A stretch of 64,000 nucleotides of DNA from JACCXM01 sp046328335 (GTDB lineage: Bacteria; Chloroflexota; Chloroflexia; Thermomicrobiales; UBA6265). The stretch covers positions 1 through 64,000 of the forward strand of contig JAXLWU010000026.1 of assembly GCA_046328335.1 (NCBI GenBank), written 5' to 3'. The stretch's first letter is position 1; every line of letters begins with the position of its first letter. Shown here piece by piece: positions 16,518 through 25,853 of this stretch. Under the pieces are notes generated by a model, which saw only the letters and a list, made by a program, of their open reading frames with translations, did not search any database and was not told the origin of the DNA. A program made the position numbers and the translations under genes.

Positions 16518-16796
16518 AGGGGGAAAGGCGAGCGTCCGGGGATGGCGGCACGCCCGCGGGGGAGTGGTGGCGAGGACCGATGCGGCAACGGCGCGGGGCC
16601 GGCTCTGGCGATCGGTCCGGAATGAGCGGGCGCAGCCCCCTGCGCGTCCGCTACTGATATCTGGTAAGAGTCGCTTGCCGGAAACCGTTCCGGCGGCGGG
16701 TGGTCGATTCCTTCCGGCCACATCACGATCATGGGCGATCGAGACCGCGGGGGCTGTCACCTGGAGCACAGGGGAGGTGTCATTTGCCTGACACCG

Positions 16797-16840
16797 TGAC
16801 GCCCCGCTTGCATCATGCGCGATATGCGAGCGGGGCGTCA
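16797..16840 (-). terminator. 17-bp hairpin after the P450 gene
   Basis: TGACGCCCCGCTTGCAT pairs with ATGCGAGCGGGGCGTCA with a single wobble, loop of ten bases, beginning 15 bases past the P450 stop. It lacks a long T run, so the terminator call is by position and strength. Confidence 0.6.
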
Positions 16841-16854
16841 GGCGTGCTATCGGG

Positions 16855-18234
16855 CTAGACGTTGAGGGGGATCTCGCGGAAGCCGCGCAGGAAATTCTCC
16901 CGCCAGGTGAGTTCCGCCGCGGGCACCGCCAACCGCAGATCGGGATAGCGAGCGAGCAGGGTCGCGAAGGCGATCTCCCCTTCCGCACGCGCCAGCGGCG
17001 CGCCGAGGCAGACGTGAATCCCCTTGCCAAAGGCGATGTGCCGGTTGGCGTCCGGCCGGCCCACATCGAAGCGGTCTGGATCGGCGAAACGCTCCGGATC
17101 GCGGTCAGCGGCGGCGAGCGAGACCATCACTCGATCACCGCGCGGAATGACGACGTCGCCGACGGTGATGTCGTCGAGCGCGATCCGCGGGAACGTCTGC
17201 TCGGCTGGTCCCCAGTAGCGCAGCGTCTCTTCGACCAGATTCCGGGCCAGGGAGGGATCGCGCTGAATGCGGGTCAGTTCTTCCGGGTGAGTGAGCAGCG
17301 CGACGATGCCGTTGCCGATCAGGTTGACGGTGGTGATGTGACCGGCGACGTAGATGATGAAGATCATCGAGAGGAGTTCCTGGTCGTCGAGTCGATCGCC
17401 GTCGTCCTCCGCCTGCACGAGGAAGGAAATCAGGTCTTCGGCCGGCTCGGCCCGCTTGCGGGTGGCAAGGTCTTTGAAGTACTCGCTGATCGCATGCAGA
17501 TTGACGCGTTGCTCCTCGGTGAGAGTCGGGCCGCGACGCGTGAAGAGCAACTCGGTCCACTGCCGGATCCGCTCGCGGTCATCCCGCGGCACCCCCAGCA
17601 TCTCGCTGATCACCGTGACCGGCAGCGGGTAAGCGAAGGACTCGATCAATTCCATTCGGCGATGCGGCGCCGATTCGCCACGGGCGGCGGCCGCGGCATC
17701 GGCGCGATCGAGGAGGTCGTTCGCCAGTTCGGCAATGCGCGGCCGCAGGGCATCGATCGCGCGGCCGGTGAACCAGGGTTGCACCAATTTGCGCAACCGG
17801 GTGTGATCCGGCGGATCGAGGGTGAGGAGCGACCGCGACAGCGGCAGAAACTCCTCCGGTGGCGGCGGCAGCGCCTCGCGCTGTTCCGGCGTGAGCGCCT
17901 TGAGCGGATCGACCGCAAAGCCATCGTCATCGAGGAGCGCTTCGACTCCGGTGTCGTACTGCGTCGTCAACCAGACCTCGGCGGAGAAGGGGGAGCGTGC
18001 TTCTGCCGCGCGGTCAGCCTCGGTCAGTTCGGTCTCACCCTCGAACGGGCGGAGACGGGCGCGGGCGACCGGGCATTCCTGCCGTAAATTGGCGTAGAGC
18101 GCGTGCGCGGCGGCCATGAAATCCGGATTCATGGGGTCGAGGATGACGGGATTGGCGCGGCTGCCCAGCGGCTGCGTCGGGTCCGGTGCGGGGAGCGCGG
18201 GACGAGCGAAAAAGACGGTGCTGCGATCGGTCAT
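16855..18234 (-). CDS. Cytochrome P450 (bacterial class I type)
   Basis: A haem-thiolate monooxygenase of 459 residues, soluble. The haem-binding loop FGKGIHVCLGAPLARAE places the thiolate at about Cys409. The I-helix motif is VAGHITTVNLIGNG, and the K-helix ExxR is ETLRYWGP. The conserved LDPPDHTRLRKLVQPWFT segment near residue 120 is typical of CYP107/CYP105-like bacterial enzymes. No ferredoxin or reductase gene is adjacent, so redox partners and substrate are unknown. ATG at 18234 follows GGAGA; the longer upstream frame is rejected. Confidence 0.93.
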   Translation of the reverse strand: MTDRSTVFFARPALPAPDPTQPLGSRANPVILDPMNPDFMAAAHALYANLRQECPVARARLRPFEGETELTEADRAAEARSPFSAEVWLTTQYDTGVEALLDDDGFAVDPLKALTPEQREALPPPPEEFLPLSRSLLTLDPPDHTRLRKLVQPWFTGRAIDALRPRIAELANDLLDRADAAAAARGESAPHRRMELIESFAYPLPVTVISEMLGVPRDDRERIRQWTELLFTRRGPTLTEEQRVNLHAISEYFKDLATRKRAEPAEDLISFLVQAEDDGDRLDDQELLSMIFIIYVAGHITTVNLIGNGIVALLTHPEELTRIQRDPSLARNLVEETLRYWGPAEQTFPRIALDDITVGDVVIPRGDRVMVSLAAADRDPERFADPDRFDVGRPDANRHIAFGKGIHVCLGAPLARAEGEIAFATLLARYPDLRLAVPAAELTWRENFLRGFREIPLNV

Positions 18235-18436
18235 CGATTCTCCATTCGGGGCCGAACGTTGCGACGTTCGCCCCCCACCCTCAGTGCCACCGCGGGGATG
18301 GGCGGAGGATTTCTTATCGACTGGCGGCAACAAGGCCTCCGCCGCGAAACGCGGGACGGTCCTCGACCGTACCGAGCGTGCCCTGGAAAAAGTGTAGTCG
18401 TCCCGCTGCGGTCGTCGCGTTTACGCGCTGCAACCA

Positions 18437-18466
18437 GAGCGGCCGTGGCAATCGCCACGGCCGCTC
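18437..18466 (-). terminator. Perfect 13-bp hairpin
   Basis: GAGCGGCCGTGGC and GCCACGGCCGCTC flank an AATC loop, 50 bases beyond the stop of the minus-strand gene at 18516. The gap 18235-18515 holds no gene. Confidence 0.6.
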
Positions 18467-18515
18467 CTCGTTTACGTGTTTGCCGCGACAGCGAAGGCCG
18501 CGCGAGCGCCGATCT

Positions 18516-19019
18516 CTATCTCGGTTCGGTGATCTTCTTCGCCGCCACTGCTGCCATGCCGGCCAGCGCAACCTTCGCGAGCGGGTTGTCGAACATGCCG
18601 CCGAACGGTTTGTCCTGGGGCTGCGCCTGCGCGTTGGAGTGGCTGCCGCCCATGCCGAAGAGCGAGGCGAGACCGCCGCCCTGGTCCTGATGCGCGCGCT
18701 GCATGGCGTTAGCCAATTCCTGTGGCGAATCGTCGCGAGGATCGTAGCGATCCTGCGAGCGATGCTTCAGTTCCCGCCGCAACTCCCGGCGCTGCTCCGG
18801 GGTCAATTGGTTGAGGGATTCGGTCGCCATCTGCCGGTATTCGTCCGGAGCAAGGTGAGACGTGGCGGCGCGGTAGTTCTGCAGAACCTCTTCGTCGCTC
18901 ATCTGATCGTGCGCGCCGCGATGGTGGCGATCCGCGAAGTCGCGGGCGCGGCGATGGCGCGTCTGCTCGTCGTCGTTGTCGTTGGACCCGAACAGGCCGC
19001 CCAGAAATTGATCGACCAT
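18516..19019 (-). CDS. Acidic/basic small protein with C-terminal Ala-rich helix, unknown
   Basis: I cannot name the family of this 167-residue protein. It opens MVDQFLGGLFGSNDNDDEQ, then is strongly charged and helical (MSDEEVLQNYRAATSHLAPDEYRQMATESL, split here by description at residues 41-69, and LTPEQRRELRRELKHRSQDR around residue 73). The last 30 residues include a hydrophobic helix LAKVALAGMAAVAAKK. It resembles small bacterial proteins that associate with membranes or stress responses, without proof. GAAGGAG precedes the ATG at 19019, which overrules the longer frame starting at 19229. Confidence 0.6.
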   Translation of the reverse strand: MVDQFLGGLFGSNDNDDEQTRHRRARDFADRHHRGAHDQMSDEEVLQNYRAATSHLAPDEYRQMATESLNQLTPEQRRELRRELKHRSQDRYDPRDDSPQELANAMQRAHQDQGGGLASLFGMGGSHSNAQAQPQDKPFGGMFDNPLAKVALAGMAAVAAKKITEPR

Positions 19020-19228
19020 ACCGTGTACTCCTTCCAATGCTGATGGCGCACGAGCGCGCCAGGCGGTGAAGCAGGGAGGCGTCTCACGGGCGCCGGCCAT
19101 GCTCCCCGAGTGGATATGCATACGGCGCGCCACCGGCTCAGATTTCAGGCGATGGAGAAGATCACGGGTGACCTGGTACGGGGAAGAAGCGACGTGACGG
19201 CTGGTACCTGTTAGCTGCGGATCGCTCA

Positions 19229-19792
19229 CTATCCGTCCAGCAACGCGTCGAGGTCGATCGTGACGCCTGGCAGGGAGGCGACAGCCACCGTGCCGCCGTG
19301 ATGGACCGTTTCGCGATACCTGCCGTCCGGCTGACGCCGCCAGACCGACGGCGAGCGGTCGTAGGGGTGGAGGAACCAGATTTCGGCATCGCCCCGCTGC
19401 CGGTAGAGCGGCAACTTGGCGGCCATGTCATACGCGCCAGTGGTGCGGGACCAGATCTCGACCACAAGGGGCAGAGGTTCGTTGAAAGCGTTGAACGCAC
19501 GTGGGTCGTCCAGATGCGGCAGCACGAACTCTGTGGGAATCACCACAACGTCAGGAATGTAGAAGTTGCGTGGCGTGTAGCGAGTCTTGCCGCCATTGAC
19601 GTTGACGCGGTAGTTGCGGCGATCGAGTTGAGCTTGCAGCAGGAATCCGAGATAGGACGCTACGTCGTCGTGCTTCATGCTCATCAGCGGCTTCTCCACC
19701 AGCACGCCATCCCACATTTCCCAGTTGTGGTCCGTATCGTTCATGGCGAGATCGATGTACTCCTGCTCGCTGATGGTTGTCGTCGTGGCCAT
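19229..19792 (-). CDS. Uma2 family restriction-endonuclease-fold protein (DUF820)
   Basis: A PD-(D/E)XK-fold protein of the Uma2 family, expanded in Cyanobacteria and Chloroflexota. Family signs are the N-terminal EYIDLAM, WEMWDGVLVEKP, YIPDVVVIPTEFV (catalytic Asp), PLPLVVEIWSRTT (catalytic Glu), DMAAKLPLYRQRGDAEIWF (catalytic Lys) and a C-terminal LPGVTIDLDALL. Length (187) is usual. The biological role of this family is not settled; nuclease activity is assumed from the fold. GGGAG lies about nine bases upstream of the ATG. It stands alone. Confidence 0.9.
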   Translation of the reverse strand: MATTTTISEQEYIDLAMNDTDHNWEMWDGVLVEKPLMSMKHDDVASYLGFLLQAQLDRRNYRVNVNGGKTRYTPRNFYIPDVVVIPTEFVLPHLDDPRAFNAFNEPLPLVVEIWSRTTGAYDMAAKLPLYRQRGDAEIWFLHPYDRSPSVWRRQPDGRYRETVHHGGTVAVASLPGVTIDLDALLDG

Positions 19793-19959
19793 AGTGGGTG
19801 TCTCCCGGATTTGGCGGGTGGTGAAGGGGAAGGGTAGCGTGAATTGAGTAGGTGTTGGAGCGGTGCGTTCTCGACGCCGGACGCTAAAGACGTCCGGCTA
19901 TCCCGACGCAAGCCCCCTCAAAGTGGGCTGAACGTGTTGATGGCATCGCAGCCAAGAGG

Positions 19960-20040
19960 TGTCGCCTTGACGTCAGGAGGGACCTCGTCGTGAGGGCTGA
20001 CTAACGAGATGCCGAGCGGACGCGAGGAACGACACCTTCG
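19960..20040. repeat. Dispersed SFRGTR-type repeat
   Basis: The gap 19793-20130 holds no gene. It contains GTCAGGAGGGACCTCGTCGT and GCGAGGAACGACACC, matching copies elsewhere, then a short GACTCCTCGCCTGCTCGACT low-complexity tract before the next stop codon. Confidence 0.55.
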
Positions 20041-20130
20041 CCACGCGCCGCAGAGGCGGTTGCGCCAGGGCAGCGCGCTTCCCCGGCCATCTTCTCGCCT
20101 TCTCGACTCCTCGCCTGCTCGACTCCGTTC

Positions 20131-21732
20131 TCAGGCGTATTCGCCGGCGCGCAGGCGATCGATGGCCTCGTGCGCGGCATTGTGGCCCGGCGCGCCCATC
20201 ACGCAGCCGCCCGGCCAGGCGCCGGAGCCGCAGAGATAGAGCCCGGAAATGGGACCCTGGTACGACTGCGAGCCGGGTACGGGGCGCATGTCGAACGCCT
20301 GCTCCGGCACCAGTTCGCCCTGAAAGATGTGGCCGCCGGTGAGCCCGAAGCGGGCCTCGATGTCGGGCGGTGCGAGCACCTGGGCGGTGATCTCGGCGTC
20401 GGCCATGTTCGGGGCGTAGTGGGAGAAGCGGGCCAGGGCGTGCCGCGCGATTTCGTCGCGCCGCTCGTCCCAGGTTCCCTCCGCCAGTTCGTAGGGGAAG
20501 AACTGGGTGAAGATCGAGATCGTCTGCTTGCCGTCCGGGGCGAGGGTGCGATCGACCGCCGACTGAGCGTGGATGGAGAAGAAGGGCCAATCGGCGGGTC
20601 GGCCCTGGCGGGCGTCCTCGAAGGCGCGCTGCAGGTAATCGATGCTGGGGCCGATGTGCACGCCGCCGGTCTGTCCCAGTTCGTAGCCGCGCTTGCTCAG
20701 GGCGCGGTACTCCGGCAGGCGGTCGGTGGCGATATTGATCTTCATCACTGGCGAGGTGATCTGGATGTTCCTGATGTCCCGGACGTACTCCTCCGGCAGG
20801 AAGCGCTCGCCGACCAGTTTGAGATAGGTGCGCTTCGGATCGGCGTTGGAGAGGACGAGGCGGCTGTGGAATTCTTCGCCGTCGGTCGTTACCGCGCCGG
20901 TGGCGCGGCCGCCCTCGACACAGATGTGATCGACCTCCTTGCCGGTGCGAATATCGACGCCGAGACTCTGCGCCACCCGCTTCAGCGCCTGGGTAAAACT
21001 CCCCATCGCGCCGCGCAGGTAGGCCCACTGGCCGCGCTTGCTGGTACTCATCCCCATCGCGTGATAGAGCTTGACGTAACCGGTACCAGCATCGCGGGGA
21101 CCGCGGAAGGTGCCGATCAGGCCGAGGGCGCAGGCGGCCGCCTGCATGATGTCCGATTCGAAGTAGTACTCGGCAGAATCGGCGGCGGCGCCGAGGACCA
21201 TGAACTTGAAGACGTGGTCATCGCCTGGCCGGTTGAACTGCGCGGCGAACTCGGCGAAGGAGGGCGGGTTGCGCAGGATGTACTGGTCCATGACCTCGCA
21301 GGCGCGTTCGATCATGGCATCGTAGATCGGGTAGGCCTTCGCATCCTTCTCCGAGAAGCGGGCGATCTCCTTCACGAGATCGTCCATGTCTTCCCAGAAG
21401 ACGATGCCGTCCTCGCCGTCCATGAAGGGGGCGAAGGAGCGCGGATTGCGCTTGATCATCTCGACGCCGTTGTTGAACAGATCGAGGTCCTGCAGCACTT
21501 TCTGCGGCGCGAGCGAGAGGACGTACGATCCGGTGGAGGCGATGTGCCCCGGCGCGCCCTCGATCTCCTCGGAGAAGGCGGCGCCGCCGACGTCCTTGTA
21601 GCGCTCGAGAATGCAGACGTTGAAGCCGGCGCGGGCGAGATAGCAGGCGGCAACGAGACCGTTGTGCCCACCGCCGACGATGACGGCATCGTAGGTATTG
21701 CTCGGGACCTGGATAGTGATCGGGTACGCCAA
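20131..21732 (-). CDS. FAD-dependent phytoene desaturase/PYROXD2-like oxidoreductase
   Basis: A flavoprotein of the CrtI/NAD(P)-FAD amine-oxidoreductase superfamily, 533 residues. The dinucleotide motif AVIVGGGHNGLVAACYLARAG (residues 16-36) is followed by the ERYKDVGGAA half of the motif. The C-terminal FAD signature is GLYLCGSGAWPGGCVMGAPGHN, close to that of PYROXD2-type proteins and unlike true carotenoid desaturases. No carotenoid genes lie nearby, so a role in pigment synthesis is unlikely. The start is TTG at 21732 with GGAGAGG six bases upstream. The substrate is unknown. Confidence 0.85.
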   Translation of the reverse strand: MAYPITIQVPSNTYDAVIVGGGHNGLVAACYLARAGFNVCILERYKDVGGAAFSEEIEGAPGHIASTGSYVLSLAPQKVLQDLDLFNNGVEMIKRNPRSFAPFMDGEDGIVFWEDMDDLVKEIARFSEKDAKAYPIYDAMIERACEVMDQYILRNPPSFAEFAAQFNRPGDDHVFKFMVLGAAADSAEYYFESDIMQAAACALGLIGTFRGPRDAGTGYVKLYHAMGMSTSKRGQWAYLRGAMGSFTQALKRVAQSLGVDIRTGKEVDHICVEGGRATGAVTTDGEEFHSRLVLSNADPKRTYLKLVGERFLPEEYVRDIRNIQITSPVMKINIATDRLPEYRALSKRGYELGQTGGVHIGPSIDYLQRAFEDARQGRPADWPFFSIHAQSAVDRTLAPDGKQTISIFTQFFPYELAEGTWDERRDEIARHALARFSHYAPNMADAEITAQVLAPPDIEARFGLTGGHIFQGELVPEQAFDMRPVPGSQSYQGPISGLYLCGSGAWPGGCVMGAPGHNAAHEAIDRLRAGEYA

Positions 21733-21978
21733 CTCGAACCTCTCCGTTGGGGCCGCGACGGCGGCAAAACGTCTCCGGTGGATGCCGGTACGCTACGCTG
21801 GCGGAGGGGTAGGCGTCAATGGCTCTCTCAGCATGGCATTCAAAGTCAGTAGCGAATGAAAACCACGCAGAATGGATACTGGCATATCTCGTTGATTGAA
21901 ACTACTATTTTTTCGTAGGCGAATCTAAGTTTCCCATTCCGTTAGACGGTTCTCCGCCGGACAGTTCGCGTAGATAAC

Positions 21979-23529
21979 ATGCGCTATCGAATCACACTGA
22001 AGAACTATCGCTGCTTCACCGACGAAAAGCCATGTCGGTTCGATCTTGGCGATGGATTCGTTGCGTTGGTCGGGGTAAACAACTCAGGCAAGTCATCTCT
22101 TTTGAGATTCTTCTACGAATTCCGCCCCGTGATGGCGAGCGCCTGGGATAGCGATCTTGCAGCCCGCCTTGCCCAAGACGAATCATCTTTCTCCGGCCCC
22201 AATGTCCACAGCCATTCTGATGTATTCACTCGTTCAAATAACCGAGACTTGACAATTAGCGTGGAGTTCGAGGGACCTCCTGGCATTCTCGAAGGGGAGT
22301 CAGACGCAGTAAATTTGGTGCTCAAGACTGTGTTGGCTCGATCAGGGCCAGGACAGATTACGCTAACTGTGAACGGCGTTCCATATGACCGAACCTGGGA
22401 TCGCAAGCCGCTCAACTTCGATCAGCTTCGCAAATTGCTTCGACCCCTATACAACTCTCTTTACGTTGGGTCGTTTCGCAACGCGATCAACGTTGGAGGG
22501 AATGAATCGTATTTTGATATCGCGGTCGGCCAAGGCTTTGTAGAGAAATGGAGAAGCCTGAAGACGGGACAGGATTGGCAAAGCAACGAGGCGACTTTCA
22601 CCCTGACTGATAGCATCAAGCGGATATTCGGCTTTGATTCCCTAGAGATCAATGCGTCGCAAGATGGCAAGACGCTTCAAGTCTTTGTTGATGGCCGCAG
22701 CTATAGACTTGCAGAACTTGGATCTGGGCTCGCTCAGTTCATAATCGTCCTCGCCAACGCAGCGCTTGTACAACCCGATATTATCTTTATCGATGAGCCA
22801 GAAATCAATCTTCATCCGTCACTTCAACTTGATTTTCTAACAATTCTTGGTGCCTATGCGTCCAGAGGCGTGATGTTTGCAACGCATAGTATCGGTCTAG
22901 CCAGAGCAAGTGCTGACCGAATCTATGGCATGCGGATGGTCGGAGATGCATCAATCGTCGCAGCATACGAAAGCTTGCCGAGACTTGCTGAGTTCGTCGG
23001 CGAGCTTAGCTTCTCGGGATACCAGCAGCTTGGGTTTAGCAGGATCCTGCTCGTTGAGGGGCCAACTGAAGTCAAGACAGTCCAACAACTACTACGAGTC
23101 TTTGGCAAAGACCACGAGGTGGTATTGCTCCCGCTAGGCGGATCGAGTCTCATCCGCGATGGTGTGGAATCGGAACTCATCGAGGTCATGAGGATTACCG
23201 GAAATGTCTCTGCCCTCATTGACAGCGAGCGGTCTGCTGAGACCGATTCTTTGCCAATGGAGAGGCGACAATTCCTTGCGATATGCAGCCGGCTGGGCAT
23301 TGACTGCCACGTCATGGAACGAAGAGCAATTGAGAATTACTTCTCTCAGGCAGCAATTCAGCGAATCAAGGGCTCGAAATATGACGCGCTTGGGCCGTTC
23401 GATGCTTTGAGTGCACTCGAACCTGGTTGGAGCAAGCAGGAAAACTGGAGGATTGCGCGGGAGATGACAGTTGCTGACCTCGCTGAGACCGACCTTGGGA
23501 GGTTCATCGAGGGTCTTGAGGTCGGATGA
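21979..23529 (+). CDS. OLD-family AAA ATPase with TOPRIM domain, probably horizontally acquired
   Basis: An ATP-dependent nuclease of the OLD (overcoming lysogenization defect) type. Walker A is GVNNSGKSS (residues 32-40) after the LKNYRCF opening; the signature ELGSGLAQF and Walker B DIIFIDEPEINLHPS are near residues 240-275; FATHSIGLAR follows. The C-terminal TOPRIM region starts ILLVEGPTEVKTV with ALIDSER as the second acidic motif. The gene is visibly AT-richer than its neighbours, uses AAT, TTT and ATT codons freely, and has no companion on its strand. OLD proteins act in phage defence alone or with a partner (Gabija, PARIS, retron systems); no helicase or DUF4435 partner lies here. Confidence 0.88.
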   Translation: MRYRITLKNYRCFTDEKPCRFDLGDGFVALVGVNNSGKSSLLRFFYEFRPVMASAWDSDLAARLAQDESSFSGPNVHSHSDVFTRSNNRDLTISVEFEGPPGILEGESDAVNLVLKTVLARSGPGQITLTVNGVPYDRTWDRKPLNFDQLRKLLRPLYNSLYVGSFRNAINVGGNESYFDIAVGQGFVEKWRSLKTGQDWQSNEATFTLTDSIKRIFGFDSLEINASQDGKTLQVFVDGRSYRLAELGSGLAQFIIVLANAALVQPDIIFIDEPEINLHPSLQLDFLTILGAYASRGVMFATHSIGLARASADRIYGMRMVGDASIVAAYESLPRLAEFVGELSFSGYQQLGFSRILLVEGPTEVKTVQQLLRVFGKDHEVVLLPLGGSSLIRDGVESELIEVMRITGNVSALIDSERSAETDSLPMERRQFLAICSRLGIDCHVMERRAIENYFSQAAIQRIKGSKYDALGPFDALSALEPGWSKQENWRIAREMTVADLAETDLGRFIEGLEVG

Positions 23530-23724
23530 GTCCAAGGTGGAACGACCCGATTGCTACCACTGCTTCGGGCCCGAAACCCCTTTTAGTTTCAGTTTGGAAC
23601 TGCTGCATCGTGGACTGGGCCGCCGGACATAGACCAACAGTTTTCGACAATGTTTTTGAGAAACCCTGACCTCCGTGGACTATCGCCACGGAAGTCTGGT
23701 CTGGATACGTTTCATCCCCCCTCG

Positions 23725-24204
23725 CTAACTCCCGCAGGAGTCCTGGCAGACGCCGTCGCTGGGATCGCCGCCGTAGGTCGGGCAGCAGGTGAGCCCGGGA
23801 GCACAGGCGGTCGGGTCGGCGAGGGAGCAGGCGCCGCCCGCCTGGCTGTAGTAGATCGTGGTGCAGCCACCGTAGGCGGCGCAGAAGCCACCGCAGCAAT
23901 CGGCGCAGGGTTCGCCCTGGGAGCAGGATGCCGGGCAGGCATCACCGGTGCCAGTGCAGTTGAGTCCGCAGTTGCCGGAGGTGTTGCAACTGTTGCCGCA
24001 ACAGACGAGCCCCTCGACACAGGTCGAGGAATCGCTGCACGGGCAGCCGAACCCGGCGCAGCCGGACGCGGCGACCGGTGTTGCCGTCAGGCGGACCCCG
24101 GCCAGCGCGGCGGCGCCAAGCGCGACTATCGCCCTGAGCGTGGAGCGCCGCGAGCGGGTGGCGGCGACGGTGCGGGTGAAGCGATCGAACCGGGTGGCAT
24201 CCAT
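23725..24204 (-). CDS. Tat-exported Cys-rich protein
   Basis: A 159-residue exported protein. The leader MDATRFDRFTRTVAATRSRR has the RFD-x-SRR pattern shared with other exported Cys-rich proteins here, followed by a hydrophobic IVALGAAALAGV and a cleavage-like AAS near residue 47. The mature part has more than 20 Cys in short spaced groups (CPCSDSSTC, GLVCCGNSCN, CADCCGGFC, GLTCCPTYGG), typical of disulfide-rich secreted domains. The function is unknown. ATG at 24204 follows GAGAGGGA; a longer frame starting at 24414 is rejected. Confidence 0.7.
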   Translation of the reverse strand: MDATRFDRFTRTVAATRSRRSTLRAIVALGAAALAGVRLTATPVAASGCAGFGCPCSDSSTCVEGLVCCGNSCNTSGNCGLNCTGTGDACPASCSQGEPCADCCGGFCAAYGGCTTIYYSQAGGACSLADPTACAPGLTCCPTYGGDPSDGVCQDSCGS

Positions 24205-24400
24205 GGCTGCGCGTTCCCTCTCTGTATTGAACGTCGACCACACGGGGCCGCGGGTGACCGCAACACTACGGCTCGCGTGCCGCGCCGTCAATGGCGGTAA
24301 GGGAACGCGGTCAGGGCGGCGGTGGCTTCCCGTATTCTTCGCGTGACATCGATCATTCGATCGTGCGCCCCTGCGGCGTGCCCTATCTCTGGAGGTTGCA

Positions 24401-24934
24401 ATGAGCGTTCCCACGACTGGTGTTCACCATATCACCCTGATCGGTTCCAACCGGCAGGACACGATCGATTTCTATGAAGGGGTGCTCGGCATGCCGCTGG
24501 TTTTCGAGCAGCCCAATCTGGACGTGCCGGAAGAGATCCATCTCTATTTCGATGCCGGCGATGGCAATCTGATCACCTTCTTCGTCCGCGCGCGGCGGGA
24601 AACGGATCCCACTCCGGTGCCGGAGGTGGTCGGCAATGTCCATCACATCGCCTACCAGGTCTCCCGAGAGACGTTCGACCGCGCGGCGGCGCGGCTGGAA
24701 GAACTCGGCTTTCCGAACACCGGCCGCGTCGACCGCGGCTTCATGGACTCGCTCTACTTCCGCGATCCGAACGGCTTTCTGATCGAGTTGGCGACCTACA
24801 CCTTCACCCCGCCGCCGGGCGTGCCGCGTCGCGCCGTGTTCGAACTGGCGCACAAACTGCGGGTGGCGGCTGGCGATTATGCGATCGCGCAGGAGCATCT
24901 CAACGAGGCGATCAGGCAACTGAGTGCCGCGTAG
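24401..24934 (+). CDS. VOC-superfamily (glyoxalase/dioxygenase-fold) protein
   Basis: A metal-dependent lyase or dioxygenase-fold protein of 177 residues. The first module starts GVHHITLIGSNRQDTIDFYE (His as first metal ligand), and the second has NVHHIAYQVSRETFDRA. A Glu ligand is in NGFLIELATYTF. The last 40 residues (ELAHKLRVAAGDYAIAQEHL) are an extra helical tail. The arrangement is close to ring-cleaving dioxygenase-like VOC proteins of the ethyl tert-butyl and fosfomycin types, without a specific assignment. GGAGG lies eight bases before the ATG. It is a single-gene unit. Confidence 0.85.
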   Translation: MSVPTTGVHHITLIGSNRQDTIDFYEGVLGMPLVFEQPNLDVPEEIHLYFDAGDGNLITFFVRARRETDPTPVPEVVGNVHHIAYQVSRETFDRAAARLEELGFPNTGRVDRGFMDSLYFRDPNGFLIELATYTFTPPPGVPRRAVFELAHKLRVAAGDYAIAQEHLNEAIRQLSAA

Positions 24935-25131
24935 GTCCCTAAAGCGAAGGACCAGACTGGGAGTCCGCCTTGAATGATGTCGCTGACCGAACGGTCCGCG
25001 ATGGTCGCGGCACACGTCGGTCCTGCTGCGTGGCCTCAGCGGGAGTGCGCTGGGGGCGGCGGTTGTCGCCATGGGAAATGTGACCGGGTCGGCGGAGCGT
25101 GGCGAAGGCGAGACGGCATTGCCGATAGCGA

Positions 25132-25521
25132 TCAGGAGCGTCGTTTCCGGCGCTCCGGCCTGCTTTGCTCGCTGATCTCGAACATCGCGGCGGCCAGGCT
25201 CGAGGCATCGGGACGCTCGTTTCCGAGTACCCTGAGCCGTCGTTGTGCCTCCTTGTAACACTCGTCGTCATCGCGGTCGCCGATCACCCAGATGGTCGCC
25301 ACGGTTTCGTCCGCGTCGATGGTGAAGAGAATGTGCCAGTTGCGGTCGCCAACGACGATCTTGCGCCAGCCAACCAGTCCTCGTCCCAACGGGAGTCCGG
25401 CATCCTTGCCAGCCTCCTCCAGCCGGAGCAACTTCTTGATGAAGAGCCGAATATTGCCGGACCTGATGTATCTGGCAAGATCGTCTAGCGCATCTTCCGT
25501 GAGCTCGACGCGGATTGGCAT
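25132..25521 (-). CDS. Type II toxin, RelE/ParE-like
   Basis: The toxin of a toxin-antitoxin pair; RelE/ParE-fold proteins cleave mRNA on ribosomes or poison gyrase. Residues 1-90 read as the usual beta-alpha fold: RVELTEDALDDLARYIRSG, GRGLVGWRKIVVGDRNWHIL and TIDADETVATIWVIGDRDDD. The final 35 residues are a charged, Arg-rich tail. ATG at 25521 is nine bases after the antitoxin stop; a TTG at 25530 also exists. The antitoxin gene is immediately upstream on the same strand, supporting co-expression. Confidence 0.8.
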   Translation of the reverse strand: MPIRVELTEDALDDLARYIRSGNIRLFIKKLLRLEEAGKDAGLPLGRGLVGWRKIVVGDRNWHILFTIDADETVATIWVIGDRDDDECYKEAQRRLRVLGNERPDASSLAAAMFEISEQSRPERRKRRS

Positions 25522-25530
25522 GTGCAGCAA

Positions 25531-25833
25531 TTAGTCGGGCAAGTCGGCGAGTTCTTCGCGCGTGAGCCCGAAGTGGTCGAGCACGTCATCGAGCGTGTAC
25601 CGCTTCCCGGTCGTGGTCAACATCCGGCTCGCCATCATGGTGATATGGATCAGGTCGTCCTGGAGTTGCTGCAGCTGCTCGAACCGCTCCACGCTCATCA
25701 CGATGGCGACGGGTTTGTTGTTCCGCAAGACGACGCGCTCGCGCCCTTCTTCCGCTTCCCGGATCAATCCGGAGACGCCCAGTCGATTCGCTTCCGAGAT
25801 CGAGATGAGATCGTCAGTTTCAATTGTGGCCAT
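25531..25833 (-). CDS. Type II antitoxin, Phd/YefM-like
   Basis: A 100-residue antitoxin. The DNA-binding N-terminus (DLISISEANRLGVSGLIREA) and the PVAIVMSVERFEQLQQLQ segment are typical of the Phd/YefM family. The C-terminus (YTLDDVLDHFGLTREELADL) would wrap the toxin. The pair is bicistronic, and the promoter at 25858-25886 overlaps a perfect palindrome, the expected site for self-repression by the complex. Confidence 0.85.
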   Translation of the reverse strand: MATIETDDLISISEANRLGVSGLIREAEEGRERVVLRNNKPVAIVMSVERFEQLQQLQDDLIHITMMASRMLTTTGKRYTLDDVLDHFGLTREELADLPD

Positions 25834-25853
25834 CTACTCACTCCAATTCTGTG

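Larger units (their letters stand above)
16184..16854. other. Intergenic region with two hairpins, no gene seen
   Basis: Apart from the hairpins at 16475-16517 and 16797-16840, these 671 bases between two same-strand genes show no coding signal. Overlapping frames on both strands lack motifs and ribosome binding sites. Confidence 0.5.

Noticed and set aside
20170..21852. 560-codon + strand frame
   Set aside because: Antisense to the phytoene-desaturase-like gene and composed of Asp/Gly/Val-rich sequence without motifs.
21893..21905. GATTGAAAC, resembling a CRISPR repeat end
   Set aside because: It occurs once, with no further spaced copies and no cas genes.
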